From positions 74,735,689-74,799,688 of the forward strand of contig NC_134455.1 in NCBI RefSeq assembly GCF_047948215.1: 64,000 nt of DNA. Reading direction: 5' to 3'. The stretch's first letter is position 1, and every line of letters starts with the position of its first letter. Origin of the DNA: Lycorma delicatula (Eukaryota; Arthropoda; Insecta; Hemiptera; Fulgoridae). The position numbers and the translations under genes were made by a program. Of the stretch, positions 1 to 11,330 are shown piece by piece. The notes below the pieces were generated by a model. It saw only the letters and a program-made list of their open reading frames with translations. It was not told where the DNA came from and made no database searches.

Positions 1-166
1 AAAATACATAGTATTTCTGAGAAAAAACTGACTGTAACTTTGAATCAGTAGAAATGTTTATTGAAAGACAATATGTAACAAATGTATTATGTTGTGTTAA
101 AGTATACATATTTGTTAAAGACTAATTTACTATTTTGAAAGTTTATTTTGTCATTCTGTTTTACAG

Positions 167-231
167 GATTTACTGGTGGTAAAATGTTAAAATCAAAAGC
201 AATGACTGAAGAAACAGCGCATGTGTCATAA
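167..231 (+). CDS. Terminal coding exon of an upstream gene (partial)
   Basis: A pyrimidine-rich stretch ending in TTTTACAG at 159-166 looks like a 3' splice site. The sequence after it reads, in phase 2, as a 20-residue C-terminus (FTGGKMLKSKAMTEETAHVS) and stops at TAA 229-231. An AATAAA signal follows 34 bases later at 265-270, so a complete last exon with a short 3' UTR is visible. The rest of the gene lies left of the window. I do not recognise the protein: the tail is hydrophilic with several lysines and glutamates, as in a cytoplasmic tail. The combination of acceptor, short open frame, stop and nearby polyadenylation signal is what supports it; no homology was seen. Confidence 0.5.
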
Positions 232-264
232 TTGTTTTACTTCTGTTAATTGTTATCAATATCA

Positions 265-270
265 AATAAA
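265..270 (+). promoter_or_regulatory. Polyadenylation signal AATAAA
   Basis: Canonical hexamer 34 bases after the stop of the candidate terminal exon. A T-rich stretch follows it, as expected of a downstream element. Confidence 0.5.
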
Positions 271-299
271 GATTTTTTTCATTGTAATATAGATCAGTT

Positions 300-2950
300 T
301 TCATACTTAAATTTCATTATTAATGTATTTATATAAATATTAATATTTTTGTCTATATATGTATAATTTTACTTATTTTTTATATTAGAATTTTATTAGT
401 GATGTATTTTTATTTTATATTTAGGTTTTTTTAACATTCTATACATATTGATTTTTTAATTTTTTTATTTATAAATTTAAAATGGTATAGAGACATCAAA
501 CTAGAAGTCAAATATATGTTTGTATTTGTTTATATGAAAGGACTAGATGCAAAAAGGGTGTCATCAATGAAAAATTCTCAGGAATCAAATAAAAATTTTA
601 AAGCTGTAAAAATAAAGATAACTAGAAAATATTTTGTGCGTTATAAATAAATTAGTTAGGTATATTGTGGAAAATTTAGAGCTTATTCTTTTATTAGAAA
701 TTAATAAAGCATTATACCTGTTTTTTTCAACCGGATTTGAAATTTAGTCATATTTGGTACTAAAGTGGTTGATTACTTGAAGTTTAGCCACTTTTGCCCT
801 TGGGTTTGCCTATCAAATAAAACAAAGACCAATAATGAATAAAAAGAATTTTATTGAAAAAATTATGTAGTTAATTATTACTTAATAATAATCATAATGA
901 TTATAAAAATGTGTCATAATTAATGAAAAAAATTAGTGACATTTTTTATTATAAAATTAAATTGGCTCTGTGTCATCAATTCCACCTTCACAATCATGTC
1001 CTGCTGCTTGTTCAACATCTACATGAGATTAAAGACAAACATAATAAGTTTTGTTTGTAATCTAGTTATCATCAAAGTGAGTTTTATCTTAGTATCATTT
1101 AACTTTCTCATAAGAGTTGATAGGAACACCAAATATAATTTTAACTCATGAGATCAGTCAAATATTTATCTTTTTTCACCATTCTTCTGTGTTCATTTAT
1201 ATTGCTGTCATAAAACTGATCTCCCCGAACCATGATATTTTTATTTACAGCTGTAACAATGATAAAACTTTTGAAAAAGTTATATTAATGTTGCATACAT
1301 TTTTAAATTGATGCAATTTAAATTGGAAGTGCATGCTGGCAGGTTTCTTAGAACATTTTTGCTATAAGATTTCCAGTCAAAATAAAACAAAATAATTTTC
1401 TAAGCTACTCAAAGTTCCAAATGTAAATTTCTTATCATTCTGATAATTTACTCTTTTTTCTTATTTCTTTTTCAAAATGTCTGAAAAATGGTGGTACGAT
1501 GTTGTAGTTAAAAAGTTGGTAAAAATTCTCTGGTTTTTATTTGAGGTGGAACATCACAATATAGCCATTTGTAGAGAACACTGAGTTTTTCTGCAAATCT
1601 GCAAATTAACAGATGTGTGCAAGACCTCTTGTAATAGTAGTATTAATAAAATGGTGAAAAATAGTCAAAGCTATTTCATTTGAATATTTTTACTTCACTC
1701 TTAGTTCAAATATTACCGAAAACTATTTTTGTTTGCTTATATTGGGACTCTGTTTTAAACTATTGTAAAATTACATACAGATAATTGCAGTTTACATACT
1801 ATCTGGTCGGGTGTATTTTTTTGGCAATCTTAATTGCCAAAATTTCATGTTTTTATGAAATAATTTTAAAAAATTTACTGGCTCATATTTTTATAAATGT
1901 TTTATTGATTTATTACATTTATATTTACCTAATTATTTTTAAATTGAATTTTTCTTTTAAATATGATGGAAGTAGAATGTGAATCCCTTATTGGGCTGCA
2001 AAACCCATATTGAATTTAGTGTTAAAAATCTGCCTGAAATAAATAGCACTTGCAAATTACACTCACTTGTGTCATAATTTTTGTTAATTTTTTTGTAGCC
2101 AATTCTGCGGGAGTTGACAAAAAACTAAAATGTAAACCCTACAGTATTTAGAGTTGTCAACACAGTTTTACCTTTTAATAAATTTAAAATATTTTCCTTC
2201 GTATCTATGTCCTTGTTGGATGTATGATTGATTTACACCTCAACTTTCAGAAGCCATTTCTGTCCTTGACCTGTGTTTTTTCAATAATTTCAACGATTTC
2301 CTTTATCAATCATACTGTGTTTCTCTTCAGCTGTTGAATGATATTGCTATGAGTGCAGCTAGTTGATTTGTATCATTTTCTTTTCAATTCATTACTAATG
2401 TCTGTTGCATGGGAAACATCTTTTCACTGCCATATTAACAACATTCCTTGATTCGATAACCTGCATTCTGTGTCTCCATCTATCCCGTTGATTAAACATT
2501 AATTACCTTTTTCTGCCTTTAAAATACAACCCTAAATGTTGGCATTGCAGGAAGTATGGGTCCTGGTACCACATTTTGAGCTGTGTCTGGTTGTCAGCAT
2601 TCAAAGCCATTTGCTAACTAAGCACTATTTCTTTTTCCACATTCTTCTGCTCTTTGCCTTTCTTCCTCTGTTCTTTATTTTTTATCTTTCATCAGCAATA
2701 TCTTTTTACTATTAAAACAAAGGATTTTAATTCCTTCTCATAACTATGTAGTTGATTTTTTTTTTGACTTATTAATTCAGAGTAACATGTCTCATATTAT
2801 TTTTCTTATTTATAATTTTTAACGATTATCATTTATCAATGAAAATAATTCTCTTATTCTACTAATTTTGGGTATTCACATTTATATCATTAAACTTTCA
2901 AAATTTTGTAAACCTAAAACGTATTTTTTCAGAAATTTGTTTTATTTGCT
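300..2950. other. AT-rich stretch without recognised genes
   Basis: Short open frames here mostly begin at non-ATG codons, and none resembles a known family. The part from about 2200 to 2700 has a more mixed composition and may be old transposon debris. Its minus-strand reading contains the patch MALNADNQTQLKMWYQDPYF, which I could not assign. Treated as intergenic. Confidence 0.5.
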
Positions 2951-2954
2951 TTTT

Positions 2955-3625
2955 CATTATACGAGGGACATTCGATAATTAAAGAGACAAATTGATGTAA
3001 AAAAAACTGTGTATTTTTACAAAATGAGACTTATATTAATATACTTGTCCCAACGATGAACTAGTTTTTTTATACCTGGTGCAAAGAAGTCCTGTCTTGT
3101 TTGAACCACTTTCCCACAAATTCTTTGACCTCCTAGTTGTTGCTGAATGTTTTTCTATGTAATGCCTCCTTGAGTGGACCAAACAAATGAAAATCCAAGG
3201 GAGCTAATCTGAACTGTAGGGGGATGTGGTAGTATCTCCCAACCCATTTTTCCAATGGTTTTCTGGCTCAGCTGGGCGGTATGAGGGCAAGCATTGTCGT
3301 GTAGCAACATCTTGCCTTTTCTTTGAGATTGCGACATTTTTCTCTCATTGCTGGCTTTACTTTTTTCATCAGCATGTCTGAGTAGTAGACGCTGTTTATA
3401 TTACTGATTTTCCAAATAATCACAAAAGATGACACCTTGGGCATTCCAAAAGACGGTCAACATGACTTTTCGTACTGATGCTTGTGTTTTGAATTTCTTT
3501 CAAACAGGTGAGCCAGGGTGCTTCCATTTCCATTCCATGCTTTGTCTTTTGGACTCTGGTTCAAAATGGTGTACCCGAGTTTCATCACATCTTAAAATCT
3601 TGTTTATAAAAGTGTCACCTTCCCT
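2955..3625 (-). pseudogene. Mariner transposase relic (C-terminal two thirds)
   Basis: Minus-strand reading gives the catalytic region of a mariner (Tc1/mariner superfamily) transposase: DETRVHHFEPESKRQSMEW near 3585-3525, then a stop in the middle of the KKFKTQ region, VMLTVFWNAQGVI, and LLHDNACPHTA near 3310-3278. The segment that should read PPYSPDLAP is broken by two single-base deletions around 3205-3222, although the GAT codon of the third catalytic acid survives in another frame. The N-terminal DNA-binding part is missing. The right edge abuts an RTE-like LINE fragment directly. The left edge near 2957 (ACGAGGGACATTCGATAATT) may be the terminal repeat. Function lost. Confidence 0.85.
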
Positions 3626-4435
3626 TTCATAGTGTTCTTTCAATGCTTGCATTCCAATCTCCAACTATTATTAAATTTTCATCTCCTTTTACGTGTTTAA
3701 TTGCTTCATCAATCTCTTCGTATACACACTCTACCTCATCATCATCATCATGGGCGCTTGTAGGCATATAGACGTTAACAATCATTGTCGGTTTACGTTT
3801 TGATTTTATCCTTATTACAATGATTCTATTGCTATGCGTTTTGAAATATTCTACTCTCTTCCCTATCTTCTTGTTCATTATGAAACCTACTCCTGCCTGC
3901 CCATTATTTGAAGCTGAGTTTATTATTCTAAAATCACCTGACCAAAAGTCGCCTTCCTCTTCTCACTGAACCTCACTAATTCCTACTACATCCACATTTA
4001 TCCTATCCATTTCTCTTTTTAAATTTTCCAGCCTACCAACCTTTTTTAAACTTCTAACATTCCATGTTCCGACTCGTAGAATGTTATTTTTTAATTTTCT
4101 GGTGATCCCCTCCTTAGTAGTCCCCACCCGGAGATCCGAACGAGGGACTAGTTTACCTCCGGAATATTTTACCAAGGAAGGCGCCTCCATCATTGCTATA
4201 TGAAAATGCAGAGAGCCACATTTTCTTGGAAAAAAATCAGCTGTAGTTTTCCATTGCTTTCAGTACTCAGAGGACTGAGTGATGTTGATCACTCAGCCCT
4301 CTTTCAGGAATCATTCCTCAGTCTGGCTCTCAACAGATACCTCTCCAATATGGTTGCACCTTCAGTCCAGCTACTCTGTATCCCTGAGCACTCAAGCCCC
4401 CTCACCAACGGCAAGGTGTCATGATTCATAGAGGA
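3626..4435 (-). mobile_element. RTE-like non-LTR retrotransposon, 5' part (5' UTR and endonuclease)
   Basis: Minus-strand translation from about 4193 to 3630 gives an apurinic-endonuclease-like domain: it begins VGTWNVRSL, continues through DVVGISEVQ, then GVGFIMNKKIGKRVEYF, IVNVYMPTSAHDDDDEVECV and LIIVGDWNA, the order of an EEP-fold nuclease of LINE ORF2. One stop follows SEVQ. The same family occurs at 24.2-26.95 kb, where IVNVYMPTSAHDDDDEVECV and GDENLIIVGDW recur almost unchanged. The stretch 4200-4435 carries no clear frame and is probably the 5' UTR. The copy is cut off after the nuclease, so no reverse transcriptase remains here. Confidence 0.8.
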
Positions 4436-4863
4436 GGTATAATGTTTTACGTCAATAATATCAACACAGAAAGGCTTACTTGGGTCACTGTATGTACTGT
4501 AGCAACGAGACTTCTCCACAATTAAATTTATTATATCATTTTCAATGAAGTACTCATAAAACTGGAGTAGTGTTTCTAAATCTTTTAAACTACATGGTAA
4601 CTTAGAATTCCCTTGGAATTTGATCTTTTCTTCATCATAATTTATGACCACTTTTTTCCAAATAATATTTCTAGATGCAGGCTTATGTGTTTTGGAGACA
4701 TTGTTAGGCAAGATAGTACCTGAAATGCAGTGTTATCAAATGAGTTAGTTCCTGGGTGAGTTTCATCATTAAGTGCTTTCTGTGATAAGCAGTTCTGCTT
4801 CATCATCGCTGTCTGTGTAAGACAGTGATGACTGATCACTGACCGTGTGTTGTTGACTGACAA
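4436..4863 (-). pseudogene. piggyBac-like transposase relic (N-terminal part)
   Basis: The minus-strand frame reads IIWKKVVINYDEEKIKFQGN, then LETLLQFYEYFIENDIINLI, VEKSRCYSTYSDPSKPF and VDIIDVKHY. This is the start of the DDE_Tnp_1_7 domain of piggyBac-derived proteins (phenylalanine-rich helix followed by I.....N.YS....). The catalytic aspartates lie further downstream in this family and are absent. After VKHY the reading runs into the LINE 5' region, so the open frame there is a chimera of two unrelated elements. Family assignment is from motif resemblance only. Confidence 0.6.
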
Positions 4864-4869
4864 TCAGGA

Positions 4870-5700
4870 TCTTCATCCAAATCATCTTAGTCCAAACTAT
4901 CCTCATTATCTGTTGGTATTTCAAGGTTGCAATGATTTCATCATTATGTAAAAAAATTGTTCATCTTTTATCTATAAAACTAAACCCAGAAAATAATTGC
5001 AATCAAATTGTTTTTGATAGAAAATAGCAATTAATGGTGAATATAATCACCAGAAAAAAATTTTTTTTTTGTTAGAGAAACGATGACTTTCTTTCTGTTA
5101 ATCAGTCAAGTTTCTGCATTTCAAAAAAAAATGTATACAGTGAAAGTAGTAGTTGCGTGCTAATCATAAAATACAATGAACAAAAAAATTAATAAAAATT
5201 ATATAAGTAAACAGAGATAATTGAAAAATACATTAAAAATAAACTTTAATAACCAGAAAAAATTAGAAGTACAGAAATAACATCAAACATGAGAAATTTG
5301 TTATAAAAATACATTAATAATCAAATAAACATAATATAAAAGAGGATAAAATCACCTAGCACAACTCCTCAACCCAGGATTACATGAAATCACTGCACAA
5401 TGAGACACGTATGGTACAATGAGTAATCATGATAAAATGATCATGAAACTGAAAATTTTAGCAATATAAATGTAATCTGTGAACACTTACCTTATTGACT
5501 TACACTTAAAAAGACTTATTGAGGCAAAAAATAAAATCTGAAATCACTACTTACACTTATTAGACACACAAAGTATACAATAATAAAAAAATCTAATGCC
5601 ATATTGTGGGCAAAAATAATACAACAAAGCTAAACTGTTCCACATATAAACATTATGAATTTCAACATAAAAATTATATTTTATATTAGTTATTTTGGAT
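4870..5700. other. AT-rich stretch, no gene seen
   Basis: No open frame above background, no RNA-like structure and no recognisable repeat. Probably old non-coding or decayed transposon sequence. Confidence 0.5.
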
Positions 5701-5872
5701 TGAAATTAAGAAACATTCCAGATCTGAGACAACATGCAGGAGAGGGTTAAATTTGGTATGTCATGTGGAAAACTTTTTGTTAAAAATCTTACAGTACTGG
5801 CTGGACAAGGGGAAGAAGGGTTACAAATTCTCAGCTGTAATTATTTTCCTCATCCTTCAGTTTTTGAAATAT

Positions 5873-5970
5873 TTGTTTCTACCAGAAAATCATGTAGAAA
5901 CTTGTCCATTTTTAGTTTTTCAAAAGGGATTTCACAATTACATGAAATTTTTTTTCTTTTAATTCGGAAT
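5873..5970. repeat. Direct repeat, copy 1 (about 100 bp)
   Basis: The sequence from ACCAGAAAATCATGTAGAAA through AAAAGGGATTTCACAAT to TTTTTTTCTTTTAATT recurs in the same orientation at 6629-6736. The second copy has about 10 extra bases in the middle. The two may be parts of a duplicated transposon segment, because a decayed transposase-like frame lies between them. Confidence 0.6.
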
Positions 5971-6099
5971 TGTCTTTAAAATAAAGTCATTGCATTGATC
6001 ATATTCTGTTTACTGGCTTTATAGATAACATTGTGACAAAATAAGTGTCTTGCATCTGTATGGCAACAAATTTCTTAAATGTTGATGTATTAGCTCTGC

Positions 6100-6430
6100 C
6101 CAATGTTGTAACATATACAGTTCGTTTTGACTAGATTTCCTTTTTCATTCAATCAGCCCATAGTTCTAGTAATTCTCATTGAAGGAGTGGCCAGAAATAA
6201 AATATTGGTGGTCTACTTTTTGTACATTCAGTATTTCTTGCAAGAAACAACCAAAACTTAATAATAATACTACTCTTGTTTTGCTCCCATAGTTATTGTT
6301 GAAGGCACTAATACACTGATTCTCGTCACTTCTTCAAACAAATTTTCCGATGAATGATAAAATTTCTTAGCATCTCTGGGATTTTGTCCTCATCTAATAC
6401 AAATATATGACTGTGCCCCGTTATTAAATT
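6100..6430 (-). pseudogene. Decayed transposon-type coding fragment
   Basis: Reading the minus strand, partial frames contain NNYGSKTRVV near 6290-6260 and KVDHQYFISGHSFNEN around 6218-6174, followed by NYGLIE. The H-x-F-x(2)-GHSF pattern resembles the middle of DDE-type transposon proteins that are frequent as uncharacterised proteins in insect genomes. Frameshifts and stops break it. I cannot name the superfamily with confidence, and it is not obviously part of the neighbouring mariner. Confidence 0.35.
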
Positions 6431-6628
6431 ACAGACATAAAAATTGCCTAAATAATATGTTACTGAATTAAGAGTACACTGGTGTGGAAATAATTTTTAT
6501 ATCAAAGGTAGGTGGTGGCTATTTGAATTCTGGCTTTTAATATTTGATAACTATATTTTTTTTGCTTTCTTGCACCCTTTGCTTTCTATAAGTGAAATGT
6601 CTTTTACAATACTTTGGATATATTTGTT

Positions 6629-6736
6629 TTTGTTTCCACCAGAAAATCATGTAGAAACCTGCCTTGCTTGAATTCATTTTTAGTTTTCAAAAGGGATTTC
6701 ACAATCATGTGAGATTTTTTTCTTTTAATTTGGGAT
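6629..6736. repeat. Direct repeat, copy 2
   Basis: Second, slightly longer copy of the 5873-5970 segment, with the same order of short blocks and about 10-15 percent substitutions by eye. Confidence 0.6.
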
Positions 6737-6839
6737 TCTTTTTTTGTTCCCATCCTCACATTGATCTGTTGTGATATGGAGTATTACACATTGCATGTAT
6801 ATATACACAAGGGTTTGTGAAAAGTTCCTGCCCTGGAGA

Positions 6840-7560
6840 AGAAAACAATATTTTTCTGGGTACGTTTTGATTTATTTTTCAACATAGTCACAATTAAGGT
6901 TTATAGCCCAGCATTCCACAAGAGCGCTTATGCCAGTTCGATTTATCCAGTTCCTTAAAATAACAATCTTTGGTGGCAATAACTTCATTATTTTTGAAAA
7001 TCTCTTTCCTCTAAGCCATTTTTTGTAGGTTAATAAAGATGTGATATTCACTGGGAACCAGTTCAGTCTCATCAACCATGACAAATTAATGCGAAAATTT
7101 CTCTGAATTGCACTGAGAGAGCTCAAGACAATCACTTGGTACTGTTTTTGGGTGTGAGCGAACACAGTACCCATCTAGCGCACAGCTTGTTTGTGCAAAA
7201 TATTGTTCACGCAATCTGTTGATGTGCCTTCTGATTCTGCTAACTCATTCACTGTCACTCATCAATCTGTCAAAATGATTTTATGAATTTTTTCTATCAC
7301 TTCTGGCACAGTCGCTTCTGAAGGACGTCCATTGCATGGTTCATTGCTAGTGTATGTTCAACCCATTTTGAACTCTGCAACCCAATGTTATACTGTTGTA
7401 TTTGATGGAGAAGAGTCTCCCAATGTCATATCAAGTTCTTTAATTTCCTTTGTACTTCAACCTTTCAGAAAAAAGTATTTAATCATTGCATGAATTTCAA
7501 TTTTTCCATTCCCCAAAAAATGCTCTAATTCTTCACTTTGACACACTGTAAATTTTACAC
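6840..7560 (-). pseudogene. Mariner transposase with large internal deletion
   Basis: Minus-strand reading from 7530 gives the N-terminal helix-turn-helix half of a SETMAR-like mariner transposase: IEIHAMIKYFFLKG, TLGDSSPSNTTV, WVAEFKMG, PCNGRPSEATVPEVIEKIHK, VNELAESEGTSTDCVNNILH. After a short passage resembling the segment before the first catalytic acid (AIQRNFRINLS), the frame jumps straight to the C-terminus (KKWLRGKRFS, then ALVECWAINLNCDYVEK). The whole DDxD catalytic core is absent, so this is an internally deleted copy of the type that yields non-autonomous elements. Stops and frameshifts also interrupt it. Confidence 0.8.
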
Positions 7561-7599
7561 TAAGCGATGCAGTGACTTGAAACTCTTATAGCAAACTAA

Positions 7600-9050
7600 A
7601 GAAAAATGGATTCATTTGATGCCCATTGAAAAATTAAGCGTGCTAATGCCACCTCTGTGAAAGACCTAGAAAGTACTTGGTCCCTTAAAGCGAAGTTTAA
7701 AATGTTTTAAAAATCTATCGATAACAATTAAGCTGTATGTATCTGCAGTAATTTTTTATTCCTAAGAATAGTGACTGATATAACACTGAAACTTATTGTG
7801 CTCTTTGGTAATATTTACTTCGCATCTCCAGTAAAATACAATTAGTCTAAACTCTTTTGTCTAGGAACACGTTTGAAGTTTTTGACATCTTTAAAGAACC
7901 TAAAATTTATTTGACTTCATTAGTTATCTTCATAATATTTAGCTACAACTATTATTTTTAACTACTAATGACACGTAAGTTTAATTTATCAAGATTTTTT
8001 ACTAATTGAATGAAACATGTTGACATTATTTTACTGAGAAGGAATAAATATTGTTTGGGACTTACATATTATTTTTATAATGTATTACTACAGTATATTA
8101 TAAAGTTTTTCTTTTATTTGTATAGTTAATCTATTTAACGTTAAATTAAATCTTTAAAAAAAAATTATTTAAGTAAATAATACTATTTAGTAATAAAGTT
8201 AACAGGATATGTAAGAGTTTTTTTTTTTTTTTTTTATAAAAACTGTTTGTATTTTACATGCAAATTATTTCATTTTCATTACTAATAATAATACCATACT
8301 AATACATAAATCTACATAAAAAATTATTACTTTACAGGCATGAAAATAAAATAGTATTTTAAAAAGTAATTTTGATTTCCAGTTGGAATTAACAGTATGT
8401 ATCTGTGCTTTGTTTATTTTCTTAAAATTAAAGGCAGTTGAGTTAATTAAGGTTTTTTATTTTAAGATTTGTGTAAATTAAGTTTATTAACTGTTTTTTT
8501 TTTTTTTTTTTACCTGTTGTGATGAAAAATAGAAATATCAGAATTGCTATTCAAAAAAAATATGTTCCAAAAAGCCAAAAGTAAAATACAACCATGTTTT
8601 TCACTACAGCTGACATTAAATAAATAATCTTTGTATTTAAATCTATTTTCAATCCAATCGATTCAGTGTCCTTTTGCAAGATGTGGCATTAATAGATACA
8701 ACAGCTGATTCAAAATAAAAATGTCCATCTGCAATCTAGTTGCTAATGTAAATTATCAAGAATTTCTTAATGCTGATTGCCAGTGGTGTTGATCTAAAAT
8801 GTAAGTTGTTGGTCAACTCGAACACTATTTGTGCTGGCACTTTCTGATTTGAATTGAAAATAAGTTATTACATTTTAAATCTGTTAAAATAACTTTTCAC
8901 TACTTCCAGTCCTTGGAAGACAAGCCTTTTAGAATTGCTCTATGAGGCCTGTGTTTCTGTATTATTCACTTAATTAATGAATTAACTATATTAGATTGTG
9001 AAGTTAAAAGTATTACAAATATTATATCCTGTTTTAAAGTGCTTCTGCTG
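7600..9050. other. AT-rich stretch, no gene seen
   Basis: Contains homopolymer T runs near 8218-8236 and 8491-8510 and no credible coding frame on either strand. The T run at 9047-9068 marks the poly(A) end of the LINE that follows. Confidence 0.5.
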
Positions 9051-10272
9051 TTTTTTTATTTATTTTTTGTTTATGGGCGAAAAAACGCCTGGGCGGTATC
9101 ATCGTCCGGAATTTTATTAATGAAAGGGTAAAGTAACTCCAAAATAATAAAACTTATAAGGTGTAAAAGTAATATTAATCATATAATAAAAAATTATTAA
9201 AACAAAAGTCAAGAAGTAAAATAAAACTCAAAACTAATATCGCAGACGAAGCCTTTAAAATATAAGTCAAAATAATAGAATTAAGAAACTATATAAAACT
9301 TACCTAATTCCGATGGGTTGTGCAAAAGGCTCCCTTCCCGGATAATAAAATTAAAGACAGAACCAAAAAAAATCAAAATATTAAGTAAAGGTTAAAAGTT
9401 ATCATAAACTCTTCTAGCATTAAAATATATATGATAATATTAAATACTTTGCAGTATCCTGGTACTATGCAAAAACAGAAACATCCGGTCCAAAATTTCG
9501 TTATTATTTTACAAGATATCACGAATGTTTCTAGGTAGATTAAACTTGCGACGCAACGCCGAATAACATATGCAGTCCACGAGAATGTGGTGCACAGTCA
9601 TGCGGCAGTTGCATCGTGTGCATAGAGGTGGGACTCCTCCTGACATTAGGTATACGTGTGTGATCCTCATATGTCCTATCCGTAACCGGTAGAGGACCAC
9701 TTCCTCACGACGAGTTTTTCTGCAAGAGGAGCCCCACGGTAACACTGAATCTTTAATCTGTCTGAGTTTATTATTGACGGTAGTAGCCCAGTCACTTTGC
9801 CACCTCGCTCTTAGTAATTGTTTTACACGATTAATAAAATCAAAGATAGTAACCCGGGTGGTGAAAGTAGGTTGAATACACGCTTCTTTGGCAGCATAAT
9901 CTGCTTTTTCGTTACCTGGAATCCCTACGTGGCTAGGGACCCAGCAAAACTTACTTCTGTGTTGCGATTACCTAACTCGGCGATTGCATTGTAAATTTCA
10001 ATGACGACAGGATGTTTGAAATAAAAGTTTTCTAACGCCTGGAGAGTACTACACGAGTCACTGCAAATAAGAATGTTTCTATATTTAGGGTTAACGATAT
10101 TTAGAGACTTATTTATAGCGAGTAGTTCAGCGGTGAACACGCTCGTAATACTAGGTAGGCCAAACATATAAGTTCTTTCGTTGACAACAAAAGCACAACC
10201 AACGGTATCGTCTTGTTTTGACCCATCAGTGTATATCACTTCGTCTTGGTGAGTGTTGGGTAAAGTTAACAA
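9050..10272 (-). mobile_element. I-like non-LTR retrotransposon, 3' part with RNase H domain
   Basis: On the minus strand 10272-9925 encodes an RNase H domain: EVIYTDGSK (first acid), TAELLAINKSL (second), LICSDSCSTLQAL (third). After a +1 shift near 9955 comes FCWVPSHVGIPGNEKAD, which holds the conserved HVGIPGNE and final D. Then follow RTRREEVVLYRLRIGHMRIT and PPLCTRCNCRMTVHHILVDC, the cysteine/histidine tail normal for LINE ORF2. A T-rich run at about 9050 is the poly(A) end, and 9070-9500 is 3' UTR. RNase H places it in the I/R1/LOA assemblage rather than Jockey or CR1. It continues across an insertion into 11330-12370. Confidence 0.85.
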
Positions 10273-11330
10273 AAAACACAGCTTGTATTTGCCAAAAGAA
10301 ATTGGACTTTAATTATGTAAAACAACTGAACTTATGTTAAAGCATAACCTTAAATTAAATGAAATTAGGAAATAAACATAACTTAATTTCACATAAGAAA
10401 TATCAACTGAAATCGGTAATAATAATATTAAATGAGATTTACAATTATATACTTAGAAAAACAAAACATCAATAAACATAGTATGACTGGAAAATTATTG
10501 CATTACTGACAAATGCTGTAATATTGAAAAATTAGCAATGAACAAATGTCATTAACTTAGAAAATTAAATTACAATAGTTTCAGTATAAAAAAGAGTTAA
10601 TTACAATATAATCACATTAAAGTAAGTAATAATATATAAATAGAGTTCATTTTGGTAAATAAGCATTCTTTAAAATATAAAATTACAAAGTCCTAAAACA
10701 TAACTGCACATCAGGAGTAATTTGGTTCAAGTCTTAGTAAAGCCAGTTATTTTTACACGGATTTGAATACTAGATCGTGGATACCGGTGTTCTTTGGTGG
10801 TTGGGTTTCAATTAACCACACATCTCAGGAACGGTCGAACTGAGAATGTACAAGACTACACTTCATTTACACTCATACATATCATCCTCTGAAGAATTAT
10901 CTAAACGGTAGTTACCGGAGGCTAAACAGGAAAAGAGAGAGAGGTTAATTTACGAGAAGTATTATGAATACAGTTCATGAGTAGAAAAGGATTAATCTCG
11001 GCGATTAACAAGTTACAAGATTAAATTATAGAGTTAATTATCATGACAACAAATTGCAACAATAAAGCACTAAAATAGGTTGCAGCTGAACAATGACACA
11101 ACCTTATATAAGTCACCTGTCGTGACTGTACTTAGGTTAGTAAATGGTTTTTTAAACTAAACTTGAAATTGAAACCTGAAAGGCATAAGGTATGATGAAC
11201 TGAATGTTCCACAAATTTTAATCATAAGATAACTGTTTAACGTAATAAATAATGAAAATTGAACTTGCCTGTAGCACACAAATATTAGCAAGAGACGAAC
11301 TCGTGACTGAAGGTAAATGAATACATACAG
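10273..11330. mobile_element. Insertion splitting the I-like LINE
   Basis: About 1.05 kb of AT-rich, non-coding sequence separates the RNase H part from the reverse-transcriptase part of one minus-strand LINE. Within it lies a SINE fragment (10726-10935). Neither a transposase frame nor clear inverted ends were seen, so it may be a non-autonomous element with a nested SINE or a mixture of insertions and decay. Confidence 0.45.
10726..10935 (+). mobile_element. tRNA-derived SINE, 5'-truncated copy
   Basis: Matches the family seen complete at 20013-20313, from the B box (GGTTCAAGTC) through GCCAGTTATTTTTACACGG and GTGTTCTTTGGTGGTTGGGT to TAGTTACCGGAGGCTAAACA and a purine tail (AAAAGAGAGAGAG). 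The tRNA-like A-box head is missing. Confidence 0.8.

Noticed and set aside
936..1311. Open frames of 64-71 codons
   Set aside because: The first begins at GTG rather than ATG, both lack homology, and the sequence is T-rich, where such frames arise by chance.
4304..4711. A 135-codon minus-strand frame as a gene
   Set aside because: It is a chimera: the first part is piggyBac-like and the rest runs into the 5' region of an RTE-like LINE.
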